From NCBI GenBank assembly GCA_025463165.1, contig JAOBAU010000367.1, positions 1 to 51,966 of the forward strand: a DNA stretch of 51,966 nucleotides, read 5' to 3'. The notes beneath the pieces are model-generated. The model was not told where the DNA came from, made no database searches, and saw nothing but the letters and a program-made list of their open reading frames with translations. Both the position numbers and the translations under genes were made by a program. Positions 1-7,910 of this stretch are shown here, piece by piece. The stretch is from Acidobacteriota bacterium (lineage in GTDB: Bacteria > Acidobacteriota > Thermoanaerobaculia > Gp7-AA8). Numbering within the stretch: the stretch's first letter is position 1; each line of letters opens with the position of its first letter.

Positions 1-1084
1 GCGAGGCGGTGACGCCCTGGCGGATCGAGTCGCGGCCGAGCGACGGGCCGACGGTGCGCTCTTCGAGCGTCGTCAGCGACGCCGGAAGCGAACCGCTGCG
101 AAGGACGAGCGAGAGATCGGCCGCTTCTTCATTCGAGAAGCGTCCTTCGATCACGCCCTGATCGTCGATGCGGGAGTTGATGCGCGGCGCGGAGACGACT
201 TTGTTGTCGAGGACGATCGCCAGCGGCTTGTTGATGTTGTTGCCGGTGAGGTCGCCGAACTTGTGCGCGCCTTCGGGAGTCATCGAGAAGCCGATGACCG
301 GCTCGCCCATGCGGCCTTTCTGCACGCGCGCGTTCTTGAGGTCGCGGCCGGTGACCGGAACCGTCTTGTGAACGGCGTAGAACTGCGTACCGGTGGTCTG
401 ACCGAATTCGTTCGAGCGCGTGCCCGGAAGAATGTCGATGTCGGACTGCATCGCGGCCGGGATCGACGCGCGAACGCTCGCTTCGTCGGAGCCGGGATTG
501 CCTTCGACGATGCGGAACTGCAGCAGCGCCGTCGTCTTGATGATGTCTTTGACGCGGGCCGGATCGTCGACGCCGGGAAGCTGGATGACGATGCGGTTGC
601 CGCTTTCCGGCGCGATGAACGGCTCGGTGACGCCGAGCGCGTTGACGCGGTTGTCGATCGTCTCGACGGCGTGCGTGACGGTGTCGCGCTCGATGTTCGT
701 GACGGCGAGCGGCTTCATCCTGAACTGCAGACCGTCGGCCGTCTTCGACATGTCGAACTGGCCGAGATAGTCCTTGGCGATCTTTTCGTAGTCGCCGGTG
801 GAACCGGCGATGGCGGCGACGAACGTCGCGTCATCGATGCGGCGGGTAGCCGGCATCGCGAAGCCCTGCTTCTTCGCCTGATTCTTGAGCGTCTCCATCG
901 ACTGATCGGTCTCGAGACGGACCGCATCGCCGACGTTCACACGCATGACGAGGTGAGTGCCGCCCTTAAGGTCGAGACCGCGCCGGATCGGCTCGGGATT
1001 GCTTTTGGTCGGGATGATCGCGACGGTGAATGCGATCAGCACGCCGAGGATCAGCACGACTTTCCAAACGAGACTTCTGTTCAC
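1..1084 (-). CDS. secD: Protein translocase subunit SecD (3' end outside window)
   Basis: SecD is an inner-membrane subunit of the SecDF complex, which uses the proton gradient to help pull preproteins through SecYEG. The visible part starts with a short N-terminus and one membrane segment (KVVLILGVLIAFTVAII), followed by RRGLDLKGGTHLVMRV, the conserved opening of the SecD periplasmic domain. Further on, EERTVGPSLGRDSIRQG is the SecD signature before the second membrane segment. The start is GTG, 4 bases after a strong GGAGGA at 1088-1093. The last membrane domain lies beyond the window edge. It follows yajC by 28 bases in the same direction, the usual tgt-yajC-secD order. Confidence 0.95.
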   Translation of the reverse strand, partial: MNRSLVWKVVLILGVLIAFTVAIIPTKSNPEPIRRGLDLKGGTHLVMRVNVGDAVRLETDQSMETLKNQAKKQGFAMPATRRIDDATFVAAIAGSTGDYEKIAKDYLGQFDMSKTADGLQFRMKPLAVTNIERDTVTHAVETIDNRVNALGVTEPFIAPESGNRIVIQLPGVDDPARVKDIIKTTALLQFRIVEGNPGSDEASVRASIPAAMQSDIDILPGTRSNEFGQTTGTQFYAVHKTVPVTGRDLKNARVQKGRMGEPVIGFSMTPEGAHKFGDLTGNNINKPLAIVLDNKVVSAPRINSRIDDQGVIEGRFSNEEAADLSLVLRSGSLPASLTTLEERTVGPSLGRDSIRQGVTAS

Positions 1085-1112
1085 AAATCCTCCAGGAGCG
1101 GGCGAGGCCGAA

Positions 1113-1418
1113 CTACTCCGCCGCCTCGCCGGTAATCACAGCGGTGACGGCAGAACGCGAGACCTTCACCTTTACATTCTCGGCAATCTTGAGATGGACG
1201 AGTTCCGGCTCAACACCCTGAATCGTCCCGTAAATCCCGCCGGAGGTGATGACACGATCACCCTTTTTCAGCGAGTTCAGCATTTCCTGCGTCTTCTTCC
1301 GCTGCTTACCGGCCGGCTGAATGACGAGGAAGTAAAAAACGAGGAACACGCCGCCGAAGGCGACGATGTTGAAGATGGCCGTCGAACCGGCACTTTGAAG
1401 CAGAGCAATCGCAGTCAT
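1113..1418 (-). CDS. yajC: Preprotein translocase accessory subunit YajC
   Basis: YajC is a small bitopic inner-membrane protein that binds SecDF and the holotranslocon. The 101-aa product has the usual layout: one N-terminal membrane helix (around residues 14-33, FNIVAFGGVFLVFYFLVIQP), the basic PAGKQRKKTQEML segment, and the conserved GDRVITSGGIYGTI core of the cytoplasmic beta domain. Length is normal for the family. It sits between tgt and secD, all on the minus strand and probably one transcript. Confidence 0.95.
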   Translation of the reverse strand: MTAIALLQSAGSTAIFNIVAFGGVFLVFYFLVIQPAGKQRKKTQEMLNSLKKGDRVITSGGIYGTIQGVEPELVHLKIAENVKVKVSRSAVTAVITGEAAE

Positions 1419-1454
1419 TTGCCTCTCGCTGGTTCTTCGGGGCCGCGGACGCCG

Positions 1455-2696
1455 CTACTTGTCCGCTTCGCCGCCTCGCATCCGCGACAGGAAGGTTTCG
1501 CGGAAAGCCCCGAATGAATTGGACGCAATAGAGTGCCGAATGGACCGCATCAAGTCAAGGTAGAACGCGACGTTGTGGATCGTGTTGTAAACGGACGCGG
1601 CGATTTCACCGGTCTGAAACAGGTGGCGCAGGTACGCGCGCGAAACGGTCGCGCAGGTGACGCAGGAGCAGTTCGGATCGAGCGGACGCTCGTCGGCGGC
1701 GTACTTCGCATTCTTGATGGCGACCTTGCCGATGCTGGTGAAGATCGAGCCGTTGCGCGCGTTCCGCGTCGGCATCACGCAATCGAACATGTCGATACCG
1801 GCCTCAACGCCGTCGAGCAGATCTTCGGGCGTACCGACTCCCATCAGATAGCGCGGACGATCGGCCGGCAGCAGCGGCGCGGTGTGGCGCATCACCTTCA
1901 GCATCTCTTCTTTCGGCTCGCCGACGGAGACGCCGCCGATGGCGACGCCGTCGAAGTCGAGCGACGAGATCGCTTCGACGCTGCGCGTGCGCAGATCTTC
2001 GAACGTGCCGCCCTGAACGATACCGAAGAGCGCCGAAGCGCCGGTGCGCGCGTCGAGCGAGCGTCTCGCCCAGCGATGCGTCAACTCCATCGACTTCTCG
2101 GTATCGGCGTGCGAGAGGCCGTGCGGCGGGCATTCATCGAATGCCATGGCGATGTCGACGCCCATCCGCGTTTGAATACCGACCGAGACTTCAGGCGAAA
2201 GGAAGTGTGCGGAGCCGTCGAGGTGGCTGCGGAACTCGACTCCTTCCTCGCGAATCTTGCGAATCGCGCCGAGGGAGAAAACCTGGAAGCCGCCGGAGTC
2301 GGAGAGGACGGCGCGATCCCAGCCCATGAATTTGTGGACGCCGCCGAGGCGCTCGAGGAGCTCGATGCCGGGGCGGAGCATTAGGTGGTAGGTGTTGTTC
2401 AGGATGATCTCGGGACTGAGGACTGAGGACTGAGGACTGAGTGAATCGTCTTCGGTGCTGAGTGCTTCAGAAGCAGTGCTGAGTGCTGAGTGCTGAGTGC
2501 TGAGTCGGAGATTCTTGAGCTGGTGGGTGGTGAGGCTCTTGACGCTGGCGAGCGTGCCGACCGGCATGAATACCGGCGTCTGGATCGTGCCGTGACTCGT
2601 GACGAGCTCCCCGCGGCGCGCGCGGCCGTCAGTGTTCAGCACGCGAAAGCGAATACGTTCGCCCCGACTCAGCACTCTGCACTCAGCACTCAGCAC
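1455..2696 (-). CDS. tgt: tRNA-guanine transglycosylase with repeat-derived insertion
   Basis: Tgt exchanges the wobble guanine of GUN-anticodon tRNAs for preQ1 in queuosine synthesis. The family core is clear: RRGELVTSHGTIQTPVFMPV at the N-terminus, the catalytic Asp in LSDSGGFQVFSLG, FGIVQGG, and the zinc site CSCVTCATVSRAYLRHL near the C-terminus. Two things are odd. About 32 residues (RLSTQHSALST...) are inserted between LKNL and EIILNNTYHL, where relatives have one or two residues. The apparent N-terminus (start GTG) also lies in the same repeat, so there is no non-repeat ATG start; the native start was probably overwritten or extended. The frame stays open throughout, so the enzyme may still work. 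It precedes yajC-secD. Confidence 0.92.
   Translation of the reverse strand: MLSAECRVLSRGERIRFRVLNTDGRARRGELVTSHGTIQTPVFMPVGTLASVKSLTTHQLKNLRLSTQHSALSTASEALSTEDDSLSPQSSVLSPEIILNNTYHLMLRPGIELLERLGGVHKFMGWDRAVLSDSGGFQVFSLGAIRKIREEGVEFRSHLDGSAHFLSPEVSVGIQTRMGVDIAMAFDECPPHGLSHADTEKSMELTHRWARRSLDARTGASALFGIVQGGTFEDLRTRSVEAISSLDFDGVAIGGVSVGEPKEEMLKVMRHTAPLLPADRPRYLMGVGTPEDLLDGVEAGIDMFDCVMPTRNARNGSIFTSIGKVAIKNAKYAADERPLDPNCSCVTCATVSRAYLRHLFQTGEIAASVYNTIHNVAFYLDLMRSIRHSIASNSFGAFRETFLSRMRGGEADK
2412..2507. repeat. Heptamer repeat block inside tgt
   Basis: On the plus strand this block holds four AGGACTG-type heptamers followed by a spacer and several AGTGCTG-type heptamers. It is 96 bases long, a multiple of three, and adds 32 Ser/Leu/Thr-rich residues to Tgt without breaking the frame. 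Three 7-bp units make 21 bp, so trains of three keep the frame. Confidence 0.85.
2667..2696. repeat. Second heptamer repeat block supplying the tgt N-terminus
   Basis: A run of ACTCAGC/ACTCTGC heptamers spans the apparent start codon of tgt. On the coding strand each AGTGCTG unit contains a potential GTG start. It is the same repeat family as the block inside the gene 160 bases away. Confidence 0.8.
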
Positions 2697-2706
2697 CGCC
2701 TTTTGA

Positions 2707-3381
2707 CTATTGAATCTTCATCTGCTCAACCCGCGTATTCGCGGGGAGGTTGAGCGTGAAGCGGCTCTGGTCGATCGACTCGTTCACCTTGATGTTCGTG
2801 AACTCGTACCGCGTTACATCGCCATCGCCTTCCGTGTACTCGACTTTGTTCGTCAGGTACGTCTTCTTGTCGATCCAGATGCGAATGTGCTTCACGCGCT
2901 TCGCGATCGTGGCGCTCTTCGGCTGCAGGTCGAGAATGTATCCCGGCTCGTTCGCGCGATCGGTGAAGGTGAAGTTGAAGTAGCGGCCGAGCTCATCGAT
3001 CGCGCCGCTCGCACCCATGTACTTGAAGATCTGATCTTCGAAACGCTTGACCTCGATCTTCTCCGCTTTGTTCAGGTCGGGGTAGTACGTCGTCAGCACG
3101 CCGCCGGTGATCAGCATCTGCACGCGCTTCGGCGCCGCGTAGTTCCAGAGCACGTTGTTCGGCTTCGCGTAGATGAACGTGCCGGTCGAGACTTCCGGCT
3201 TCGAGAGAAGCGCGAGCTCCTTCTCCTGTTTGAACGTTGCCTGCAGCGTCGTGGTCTTCTTCTGCTGCTGCTGGACCTTTTTGATGACCTGCTCGAGCGA
3301 CTCGCCTTTGGGCGCGGCGTGAGCGGGGACGGTGACGATGGCCGCACAGGCCGCGGCGACGAAGAGGGTGCGTATCGACAT
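2707..3381 (-). CDS. lolA: LolA-like outer-membrane lipoprotein carrier protein
   Basis: LolA-family proteins carry lipoproteins across the periplasm from LolCDE to the outer membrane. The start chosen is the ATG at 3381, which puts a signal peptide first (MSIRTLFVAAACAAIVTVPAHA). The mature part has the family features: an early helix (IKKVQQQQKKTTTLQATFKQEK), then GTFIYAKPNNVLWNY and ITGGVLTTYYPDLNKAEKIE, matching the half-barrel strands of LolA. Total length is 224 aa. An upstream extension of 10 residues is open but has no signal-peptide logic. It ends 10 bases before tgt and may be read through into it. The symbol is by family; a LolA-like paralogue cannot be excluded. Confidence 0.8.
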   Translation of the reverse strand: MSIRTLFVAAACAAIVTVPAHAAPKGESLEQVIKKVQQQQKKTTTLQATFKQEKELALLSKPEVSTGTFIYAKPNNVLWNYAAPKRVQMLITGGVLTTYYPDLNKAEKIEVKRFEDQIFKYMGASGAIDELGRYFNFTFTDRANEPGYILDLQPKSATIAKRVKHIRIWIDKKTYLTNKVEYTEGDGDVTRYEFTNIKVNESIDQSRFTLNLPANTRVEQMKIQ

Positions 3382-3458
3382 GCGGTGCCCAACCGGCCGC
3401 CGCCCGCGCAAAATTTCAGGACTCTGCCGTGTATACTCTCGAAATACGGAGGTTATTT

Positions 3459-4322
3459 ATGAACAGGAATCTGCTGGCGCTGACTCTTGCGATCGTTGCA
3501 GTTCCCGTGGCCGAACAGGCGGCGAACGCGGCCATTCGGTACGACTTCCGCCAGACGATGCACTCCCAGATCGAGTCGATGCCTTCCACCGACTTCGGCG
3601 GTGAGGCGATCATCGACGGCGACCGTTCCCGCGTCGAGTTCACGTCCGGCAGCGCCTATCCGCCCGGCTCGTATCTCATTACCACCAACGGCTCGCGCAA
3701 CATGACGTACGTCGATCCGACGAAGAAGTCGTACGTCGAAGTGAACGCCGGCAACGTCGCCACGGCCATCGGCGCGACAAACATCAAAGTCGAGAACTTC
3801 AAGTCCGACAGTCAGATGCTGGCCGATCATCCGGTCATCGCCGAGCACGCCACCGATCACTACCGGATGCAGATCGCGTACGACATCACGCTGACGATCG
3901 GGTCCATGCCCATTCGTCAGGCGGTCACGACCACCATCGACAAGTGGGTGACGAAAGACTTCGACGACGTCACCGCCGACTATCTCGCCACCGGCGGGAT
4001 TCGCACCGGCAATCCCGATCTCGATCAGCTCATCGACGTCGAGACGACGAAGGTGCCGGGCTTCGCGCTCCGGCAGAAAGTTCAGGTCACCACCACCGCC
4101 AGCGTCGATCCGAAGAAGGTCGATGCCGGCTCGAAGCTGCAGCTCCAGCGGACGCAGATCACATCGAAGGAGATGGTGATCTCGTCGATCCGCAAGACGA
4201 TCATCGGACCGGGCACGTTCCGCGTGCCGCCCGGTTATCAGAAAGCGAATCCGCTGCGCGATGACTCACGGACTCCGGTTCACGAGCTCGATTTCAAACC
4301 TGCCGGAACCTCCGGCGAATAG
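3459..4322 (+). CDS. Exported protein of unknown function
   Basis: The 287-aa product starts with a signal peptide (MNRNLLALTLAIVAVPVAEQAANA). The ATG at 3459 has a good ribosome site (CGGAGG, 3447-3452), so this start is preferred over the earlier in-frame one. The mature protein is beta-rich with DFGGEAIIDGDRSRVEF and YVDPTKKSYVEV, a pattern resembling DUF4412-like or LolA-like periplasmic beta proteins, but I cannot place it in a family. It is divergent from the LolA-like gene, with a 77-base shared control region. It ends 36 bases before the M23 peptidase gene. Confidence 0.75.
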   Translation: MNRNLLALTLAIVAVPVAEQAANAAIRYDFRQTMHSQIESMPSTDFGGEAIIDGDRSRVEFTSGSAYPPGSYLITTNGSRNMTYVDPTKKSYVEVNAGNVATAIGATNIKVENFKSDSQMLADHPVIAEHATDHYRMQIAYDITLTIGSMPIRQAVTTTIDKWVTKDFDDVTADYLATGGIRTGNPDLDQLIDVETTKVPGFALRQKVQVTTTASVDPKKVDAGSKLQLQRTQITSKEMVISSIRKTIIGPGTFRVPPGYQKANPLRDDSRTPVHELDFKPAGTSGE

Positions 4323-4358
4323 TCCGCGCGCGTCGCGCGGATTCGGCGGTCTGCTACC

Positions 4359-5783
4359 ATGCGGCCGCACCGTCCCCGGTCGCAAACGAAGTCGAATCGC
4401 ATGAAGAAAATGCTCGCCAGAGGCGAAGGTATGGGTGGGGGAGTACGCCGGCCGCGAAGGCTCGGACTGCGCTCGAAGTCGGAGCGTCCGCGAACACCGC
4501 GCGCATATCTCGCCGTCGTCACGACCATCGCCATCCCGTTCCTCCTCGCATCCGTGAACGCGACCGTCGGGCTGCCGCCGGCCGCGTCTCCATCGACGCT
4601 CGCGTCCGCGCTCGCACCGCCGCTTCGTTATGACGAGCTGTCGACGATCTCTCCGGCAGCGCTTCCCGAACATTCCGTGATCCTGACTGTCGAGAACGGC
4701 GACACGCTCGACGCCGTCCTGACCGCCGGCGGCATGTCACGCGGCGCCGCCGCAACGCTCAACGCGCAGTTCGGCAAAGTGCTCGACCTGCGCCGCCTTC
4801 GTCCCGGCAACCTGCTCCGCTTTCACTACGACGCCGCACACGAAGTCGACAGCGTCGAGATGAAGATCACCGGATGGGGAGAAGTGGACGCGGTGCGCGG
4901 CGCAAACGGTTTCGAAGTGACGACGCGCGAAGCGATGCAGCGCGAGATTGAAACGACGGTCGCGGCAAACATCGACTCGTCACTCTACGAAGCGCTCCGC
5001 ACCGCCGGCGAGAATCCGCAACTCGTGCAGCAACTCGTCGACGTCTTTCAGTGGGACATCGATTTCTTCGCGCTCCGCAAAGGCGATGCATTCAGCCTCG
5101 TGGTGAAGAAGAAGTACTCGGGCGACGACGCGGTCGGCTACGGTCCGATCGTCGCGGCGACGTTCACGCATGAAGGACAGACGTTCGAAGCGTTCCGCGA
5201 TGAATCGACCGCCGGACGCGGCGGCTATTACTCACGAATGGGAACGCCGCTGCGCAAACAGTTCCTGCGCGCGCCGCTGCAGTTCTCGCGCATCACCTCG
5301 ACGTTCTCGAATCACCGCTTCCATCCGCTGCTCCACTACTTCCGTCCGCATCATGGCGTCGATTACGGCGCGCCGGTCGGCACGCCGGTCATGACCACGG
5401 CCGATGGCGTCGTCATCGATGCGCGCTACAACGCCGGCGAAGGGAACTTCGTCCGCATCCGCCACAGCTCGCGCATCGAGACTTCGTATCTCCATCTGTC
5501 GCGCTTCGCGAAAAACATTCGCCGCGGCACGAAAGTGACGCAGGGCGACGTCATCGGCTACGTCGGCATGACCGGTCTCGCGACCGGTCCGCATCTCGAC
5601 TATCGCGTTTCCGATGGCGGCACGTGGCTCGATCCGCTGAAGCTCAAATCGATCACTCCCGATCCGCTGCGCGGAGACTCTCTCCACCAATTCCGCGCGC
5701 GCGTCGTACAACTGGTGCCGAAACTCGCCGCGCCCGCCCCGCAAGTTGCTCGAGTGGCCGCGAAACGCCGGGCACTCTTCTAG
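4359..5783 (+). CDS. M23 family murein endopeptidase (MepM-like)
   Basis: A zinc peptidase of the LytM/M23 type that cleaves peptidoglycan cross-links in the periplasm. A basic N-terminus leads into one membrane anchor (about residues 48-68, RAYLAVVTTIAIPFLLAS). A LysM/OapA-like segment follows (VENGDTLDAVLTAGGMSRG), then the M23 domain. Zinc and catalytic positions are visible: HHGVDYG (HxxxD), SYLHLSR, and GPHLDYRV. The last replaces the usual HxH by HxD, so the third zinc ligand would be Asp. The start is uncertain: ATGs at 4401 and 4431 are also possible and none has a strong ribosome site. The GHMP kinase gene begins 17 bases downstream. Confidence 0.85.
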   Translation: MRPHRPRSQTKSNRMKKMLARGEGMGGGVRRPRRLGLRSKSERPRTPRAYLAVVTTIAIPFLLASVNATVGLPPAASPSTLASALAPPLRYDELSTISPAALPEHSVILTVENGDTLDAVLTAGGMSRGAAATLNAQFGKVLDLRRLRPGNLLRFHYDAAHEVDSVEMKITGWGEVDAVRGANGFEVTTREAMQREIETTVAANIDSSLYEALRTAGENPQLVQQLVDVFQWDIDFFALRKGDAFSLVVKKKYSGDDAVGYGPIVAATFTHEGQTFEAFRDESTAGRGGYYSRMGTPLRKQFLRAPLQFSRITSTFSNHRFHPLLHYFRPHHGVDYGAPVGTPVMTTADGVVIDARYNAGEGNFVRIRHSSRIETSYLHLSRFAKNIRRGTKVTQGDVIGYVGMTGLATGPHLDYRVSDGGTWLDPLKLKSITPDPLRGDSLHQFRARVVQLVPKLAAPAPQVARVAAKRRALF

Positions 5784-5800
5784 CAAAACGGGGTCCCCAC

Positions 5801-7666
5801 ATGAAGAAAGTTACTGTCCGCGCGCCGGTGCGCGCCGATCTGGCCGGGGGCACCCTCGACCTCTGGCCGCTCTACCTGTTCCATCCCGGCTCGCGCACGG
5901 TGAACGTCGCCGTCTCGTATCACGCGGAATCGGAAGTTGTGGAGACCGGCAACGGCTCGATCGAGATTCATCTCACCGATCAGCAGTACAAGAAGCGCTA
6001 CGAGTCGCTCGCGCAGCTCGCCGCCGATCCGAAAGCGGCGCTCATTCATCGCGCGCTCGAACATTTCCATCTCACCGGCATCCAGATCACCACCCGTACC
6101 GACGCACCCCGCGGCTCCGGCCTCGGCGGCTCTTCCGCGCTGTCAATTACGCTCGTCCGCGCGTTGTCCGAGATCGCCCGCTCGCCGGTCGAAGGCGACT
6201 CGCTCATCACGCTCGTACGTGATCTCGAGACGCGGCTGCTCGGCGTTCCTGCCGGCATTCAGGATTACTACCCGCCGGTCTACGGCGGACTGTCGGCGCT
6301 GCATCTCAATCCGGGCGTCGTATCGCGGCATCCGATCTCGCTGCCGATCGAGCAGCTCTCCGAACATTTCCTGCTGCACTACAGCGGCGTCGCGCATTTC
6401 TCCGGCACGAACAACTGGGAGATGTACAAGCGCCAGATCGATCGCGACGGCCGCGTGCACGAAGGGCTCGAGAAGATCGCGCAGACGGCGATCGCGATGG
6501 AGAAAGCGCTCGAATCGGGCGACATGCAGAGCGCCGGTGAAGCGCTCGCCGCCGAGTGGGAAAACCGCAAGGCGCTGATCGACGGAATCTCGACGCCGGA
6601 ACTCGACGCGGCGATCGGTGCCGCGCGCGGCGCCGGCGCGTGGGGCGGCAAGGTCTGCGGCGCGGGCGGCGGCGGATGCATCGTCTTCCTCATGCCGGCC
6701 GATCGCAGAGAAGATGTTCGTCGCGCACTGGCAACCGTGCCGGGACGAATCGTCGAAGCGCTGCCGGTCGCGCACGGCCTCACCATCGACATCACCGACG
6801 ACACGCAATCAACATTCAGCTTCGCGCGCGGTCGCCTGATGGCGCGTCCGCATGAATCGCTCGAGCAGCTTTATGTCTACGGCGGCCAGGGCGATTACAA
6901 ACCGTATCTGCTCGCAGAGGGCGTGATTACGCACAGCGAATCACGGAGCGGGATTCATCAGACGACGGTGCGGTCGTACATTGCGCCGATCAGCGGAACG
7001 GATGGCTCGGTGGACTGGTCGCAGGCGCGTCCGGTGACGCCGGAGTCGTTCGACATTCGCGCCGTTCCTGAATCGCGGCAGATGGAAACGGTCGCGACCG
7101 CAGAAGCGCTGATGCAGGGCGCGACACAGTCGGAAGATGCATTCCGCCAATTCGTGGAGCAGACGGAGAAGCTGCACATCTTTCACAATCCCGCGTTCGG
7201 CTTCTGGTCGCAGGCGAACGAGATGCGCGATGCGTTTCTCGAGCGCTGCCTGGAAGAAGCGAATCGCCTGCTGGAGGAGCAGTCGGAGCGGCTGGAGAGC
7301 ACGTTCCGCCGCCGCATCGATCAGCTGCGCGAACGCTCCGAGCGCGAGCAGCGCGAGCTCGATGACAAGAACGAGAACATCAACGAAGAAGGGATCATGG
7401 ATGTGAACGTGGCGTGGGGACAGGCGCTCTACAACATTACGAGCGGGCGTCCCGCGTCGGTCGCCGACGCGCCGCATTCGGTGCGCGAAGTCGACTACCT
7501 GGAGAACATTGCGCAGATCCAGCGCGCCTGGGATCGCGAGCTCGAATCAAGGCGAGAAGAAGTGACGTCGAAAGCGCGTTCCATCGAAGAGATGATCATC
7601 ACCCCGGCCGCCAGGAACATCGAGATCACGAAGTACCTGATCCTCTGGTCCGCGCAGCCGCTGTAA
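5801..7666 (+). CDS. GHMP-family sugar kinase fused to a C-terminal coiled-coil domain
   Basis: Residues 1 to about 335 form a GHMP kinase, close to the heptose-7-phosphate/fucose kinase branch: RAPVRADLAGGTLDLWP at the N-terminus, the ATP loop PRGSGLGGSSALSI, and the C-terminal GKVCGAGGGGCIVF. These enzymes phosphorylate sugars such as heptose or fucose; the substrate here is not readable. About 285 further residues follow, a globular part (YVYGGQGDYKPYLLAEGV) and then a long charged coiled coil (EEANRLLEEQSERLESTFRR...), ending in a short hydrophobic tail. I know of no standard GHMP kinase with this tail. ATG 5801 is chosen because the kinase domain starts there; the open frame runs further upstream into the M23 gene. 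Confidence 0.85.
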   Translation: MKKVTVRAPVRADLAGGTLDLWPLYLFHPGSRTVNVAVSYHAESEVVETGNGSIEIHLTDQQYKKRYESLAQLAADPKAALIHRALEHFHLTGIQITTRTDAPRGSGLGGSSALSITLVRALSEIARSPVEGDSLITLVRDLETRLLGVPAGIQDYYPPVYGGLSALHLNPGVVSRHPISLPIEQLSEHFLLHYSGVAHFSGTNNWEMYKRQIDRDGRVHEGLEKIAQTAIAMEKALESGDMQSAGEALAAEWENRKALIDGISTPELDAAIGAARGAGAWGGKVCGAGGGGCIVFLMPADRREDVRRALATVPGRIVEALPVAHGLTIDITDDTQSTFSFARGRLMARPHESLEQLYVYGGQGDYKPYLLAEGVITHSESRSGIHQTTVRSYIAPISGTDGSVDWSQARPVTPESFDIRAVPESRQMETVATAEALMQGATQSEDAFRQFVEQTEKLHIFHNPAFGFWSQANEMRDAFLERCLEEANRLLEEQSERLESTFRRRIDQLRERSEREQRELDDKNENINEEGIMDVNVAWGQALYNITSGRPASVADAPHSVREVDYLENIAQIQRAWDRELESRREEVTSKARSIEEMIITPAARNIEITKYLILWSAQPL

Positions 7667-7694
7667 ACGTTCGTGGTAGCATTCGCAGCTTCGT

Positions 7695-7771
7695 CGGGCA
7701 GTAGCGCAGCCTGGTAGCGTACCTGAATGGGGTTCAGGTGGTCGGGGGTTCAAATCCCCCCTGCCCGACCA
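7695..7771 (+). tRNA. tRNA-Pro (anticodon GGG)
   Basis: All four arms fold. The acceptor stem is CGGGCAG/CTGCCCG, the D arm GCGC...GCGT, the anticodon stem CCTGA/TCAGG around loop ATGGGGT (anticodon GGG), and the T arm GGGGG-TTCAAAT-CCCCC. Discriminator A and an encoded CCA end the gene. The last 22 bases are copied imperfectly at 9043-9064. Confidence 0.97.
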
Positions 7772-7824
7772 ACATAAACCCCAATCCCACGAATAGTTAG
7801 CGGCAACCGCCGCCGGTTGCTCAC

Positions 7825-7881
7825 CCGGGCGCTTCGGTGACTCTCTGAGTGCGAACAAAGAGAGAGCCGAAGGACGCCCGG
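7825..7881 (-). terminator. Long imperfect hairpin after the Cys-rich gene
   Basis: CCGGGCG at 7825-7831 pairs with CGCCCGG at 7875-7881; inner segments TTCGG/CCGAA and CTCTCT/GAGAGAG extend the stem around a 13-base loop. It lies 30 bases past the stop of the minus-strand gene at 7911. There is no clear T-run, so termination is inferred. A second short hairpin (GCAACC/GGTTGC, 7803-7820) follows. Confidence 0.5.
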
Positions 7882-7910
7882 ATGGACATTCACAGGAATG
7901 CTCGACTCGG

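Noticed and set aside
263-1135. Long plus-strand open frame (290 aa) opposite secD
   Set aside because: It is the antisense shadow of secD; Arg/Asp-rich with no domain, and the minus frame matches SecD motifs.
2401-2510. CRISPR-like array in tgt
   Set aside because: Units are 7-bp tandem repeats without spacers. No CRISPR array was seen anywhere in the window.
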